This document shows, one piece after another, positions 62,166 through 64,000 of a DNA stretch of 64,000 nt. The notes beneath the pieces were generated by a model that saw only the letters and a program-made list of their open reading frames with translations, was not told where the DNA came from and made no database searches. Source of the DNA: Pseudomonadota bacterium (lineage in GTDB: Bacteria > Myxococcota_A > Polyangia > GCA-2747355); NCBI GenBank assembly GCA_016711215.1, contig JADJTL010000002.1:930001-994000 (forward strand), given 5' to 3'. A program made the translations under genes and the position numbers. Numbering within the stretch: position 1 is the first letter of the stretch; each line of letters begins with the position of its first letter.

Positions 62166-64000
62166 TGGGCAGCGCAGGCGCGATGGATACGGACGCGGAG
62201 GCCAAGGGGCTGCCCGCCTGGGCCAGCGAGCTGCGCCGGCGCTACCTGCGCGGGGAGGTCTACCAGTTCATTCTGCACGGCAACGTGCACGATCTCGTGC
62301 TGCACCAGGGGCAGCCGCTGGCGCTGGACGAGTTTCTCTGCAAGGTGCTGCTGGCGCCGAGCCGCGACACCATCGCGCTCTATAACACCGCCACCGGCGT
62401 GCGCTTCGCCAAACGGCGCGAGGGCCTCGCGGGGCTCGACGAGCTGCTGCTGAGCCGCAGCCGCGAGCGCGTGCTGCCGGCCCTCGAGCGCCTGCTGCTG
62501 ACCGAGAGCCGCTTCGCGCTGCTGCTCGAGTACGCCGAGATGCTGGCGCCGGCGGGTGAGCTGGCGCTCTACGGGGAGGGCGACCGCGCCGCGCTGGTGA
62601 CCCTGCACCGCTGGGCCAGCCTGCCCGCGGTCGAGCGCGCGGATAACCTGATCGTGCTCTTGACGGAGCTCGCCAGCGAGCTGCATCCGCGCCTGGCCCA
62701 CAATCCGCGGGTGGCCTCGATCGCGCTGCCGCTGCCGGGCCCCGCCGAGCGGCGGGCGCTGATCGCCCACCTGGCGCCGGCGCTCGACGCGGCCGCGCAG
62801 GCCACGCTGACCGAGAGCACGGCGGGCCTCAAGCTGGTGCAGATCCGCACCATCCTCGCGCCGCAGGACATCGAGTCAAACGTCGAGCAGCGCAAGCGCT
62901 ACATCGCCCAGCTCCTCGGTCCGGGCGCCAGCGAGCAGCGCCTCGCGGGGCTGGCGCGCCTGACCAAGGGGATGCCGCCCGACGAGATCCGCGGCCTGGT
63001 GGCGCCGGAGCCCACCGCGGAGGCGCCGGGCGCTGGCGAGGCGATCGGCGAGATGGTGGCGCTCGTCGCGCGGCAGAAGCGCGAGCTGATCGAACGCGAG
63101 TGCGCGGGGCTGCTGCAGTTCGTCGACGCCAGGCATGGCTTCGACGCCGTCGGCGGGATGGAGGAGGTCAAGCGCGAGCTCGGGCGGGTGGCGCAGGCGA
63201 TTCGCGCCGGCGACACGGCGCGCGTGCCGATGGGCTTTCTCTTCGTCGGGCCGATGGGCACCGGCAAGACCTTCGTCGCCGAGGCCTTCGCCAAGGAATC
63301 GGGACTGACGGCGGTGAAGTTCGGCAGCTTCCGCTCGAAGTGGGTCGGCGCCACCGAGGCCAACCTGCAGCGTATTCTCGACCTGCTGCCGGCGATGGGG
63401 CAGGTGCTGGTCTTCATCGATGAGGTCGACCGCGCGCTCGCCGGCGGCAATCCGGGCGCCGACGGTGGGACGGAGAGCCGCGTGATCGCGCGGCTGAAGG
63501 AGTTCATGTCCGACGGGCGCAACCGCGGGCGCATCCTCTTCGTGCTGATGACGAACCGACCCGATCTGCTCGACACCGATATCAAGCGCACCGGCCGGCT
63601 CGACCGCAAGATCCCCTTCTTCTATCCGCAGACGCCGCAGGAGGTGCAGCCGGTGCTCGGCGCGCTGATCCGACGGCATCGGCTCAGCCCCGACTTCGAG
63701 CTGGCGGCGCAGGGCGCGGCGATCCTGGAGCCGCTCGTCGGCTACTCGAACGCCGACCTCGAGGGCGTCGCGCTGCTGGCTGCGTCGCTGGCCGACTCGG
63801 CGGGGCGTCGGGACCGGCCGACGCTCGAGGACTTCCAACGGGCCGTCGGCGATTTCCTGCCGGCGCGCGACCTCGAGATGCTGACCTATATGGAGCTGCT
63901 GGCGGTCTACGAGGCCTCGAACCGCAGCATGTTGCCGGCGAAGTACGCCGCGCTGACGCCGGACGCGCTGGCCGAGCGGCTGGCGATGGCGCGGGCCAAG
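62165..64000 (+). CDS. Tandem AAA+ ATPase, Ycf46-like (3' end outside window)
   Basis: At least 612 residues, starting at an ATG that overlaps the previous stop and open to the window edge. Residues about 20-215 look like a degenerate first AAA module (FILHGNVHDLVLHQGQPL; RFALLLEYAEML; NPRVASIALPLPGPAERRALI) lacking a Walker A. A helical linker (RQKRELIERECAGLLQFV) leads to an intact AAA+ module: FDAVGGMEEVKREL, Walker A GPMGTGKT (about 361), Walker B VLVFIDEVDRA (about 416), sensor 1 MTNRPD and arginine finger region TGRLDRKI. The layout recalls Ycf46-type and classical AAA+ proteins. It probably remodels PspA assemblies or the transporter. Last visible gene. Confidence 0.9.
   Translation, partial: MGSAGAMDTDAEAKGLPAWASELRRRYLRGEVYQFILHGNVHDLVLHQGQPLALDEFLCKVLLAPSRDTIALYNTATGVRFAKRREGLAGLDELLLSRSRERVLPALERLLLTESRFALLLEYAEMLAPAGELALYGEGDRAALVTLHRWASLPAVERADNLIVLLTELASELHPRLAHNPRVASIALPLPGPAERRALIAHLAPALDAAAQATLTESTAGLKLVQIRTILAPQDIESNVEQRKRYIAQLLGPGASEQRLAGLARLTKGMPPDEIRGLVAPEPTAEAPGAGEAIGEMVALVARQKRELIERECAGLLQFVDARHGFDAVGGMEEVKRELGRVAQAIRAGDTARVPMGFLFVGPMGTGKTFVAEAFAKESGLTAVKFGSFRSKWVGATEANLQRILDLLPAMGQVLVFIDEVDRALAGGNPGADGGTESRVIARLKEFMSDGRNRGRILFVLMTNRPDLLDTDIKRTGRLDRKIPFFYPQTPQEVQPVLGALIRRHRLSPDFELAAQGAAILEPLVGYSNADLEGVALLAASLADSAGRRDRPTLEDFQRAVGDFLPARDLEMLTYMELLAVYEASNRSMLPAKYAALTPDALAERLAMARAK

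Overview
This 64 kb window is GC-rich, densely coding chromosomal DNA from a bacterium that looks like an uncultured or little-studied member of the Myxococcota (formerly deltaproteobacterial myxobacteria). The evidence is the mix of lineage-typical parts: MYXO-CTERM-like tails, MopE-type Cys/Asp repeats, an eight-cysteine-cluster-like lipoprotein, many lipoproteins with low-complexity linkers, Ser/Thr kinases fused to TPR-like regions, several PilT ATPases, an FHA/PilZ protein and short tandem repeats. No phage, transposase, CRISPR array or rRNA was found. One tRNA-Arg(CCG) lies at 20521-20597 on the minus strand.

Layout. 1-6.1 kb: end of an EamA transporter, a large duplicated and fused surface lipoprotein ORF (an M15-like peptidase module followed by a SpoIID module) with a frameshifted tail, and a lipoprotein behind a candidate sigma-54 promoter. 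6.1-9.3 kb (minus): adk and glgP. 9.4-14.8 kb (plus): envelope-lipid genes uppS, cdsA and dxr, then a metal-site-less metallo-beta-lactamase-like protein and tatB-tatC. 14.8-20.3 kb (minus): lipoproteins, a predicted pseudokinase with TPRs and a membrane protein. 20.5-34 kb: tRNA, queF, secreted proteins, a YbjN-like protein, an aspartyl-protease/PDZ lipoprotein, a TPR protein, a lipid-kinase-like protein, a zinc-ribbon/coiled-coil protein, a GAF-GGDEF cyclase, an HGSNAT-like acyltransferase and an esterase. 34-36.4 kb: a small propeller fragment, a divergent receiver protein and an ammonium transporter. 36.6-42.7 kb (minus): HEAT-PilT fusion, PilT and Ser/Thr kinase. 42.8-46.9 kb: metalloprotease lipoprotein, an 11-bp repeat array, FHA/Zn-ribbon/PilZ protein and dienelactone hydrolase. 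47-52.1 kb: a redox cassette with two Tat-type secreted proteins and a NapH-NapG-like polyferredoxin. 52.3-56.8 kb: two unrecognised exported membrane proteins around an AT-rich patch. 57.1-64 kb: an operon that runs off the window.

The most interesting locus is the last operon: a PspA/IM30 protein, a substrate-binding protein anchored in the membrane and fused to an OmpA-type peptidoglycan-binding domain, an ABC permease, an ABC ATPase, a membrane/coiled-coil protein and a tandem AAA+ ATPase. The last four junctions overlap by 1-4 bp and the set is preceded by a good sigma-70-like promoter. I infer an envelope-maintenance or transport machine that combines a membrane-remodelling coat, a wall-tethered importer and an ATP-driven remodeller. 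Other notable items are two probable dead enzymes (a pseudokinase and an MBL-fold protein), the HEAT-PilT fusion coupled to a kinase, a helically phased repeat array upstream of the FHA/PilZ gene, and a lipoprotein ORF that looks like two paralogous genes run together.

All calls come from reading the sequence; no database search was run. Domain positions are approximate.
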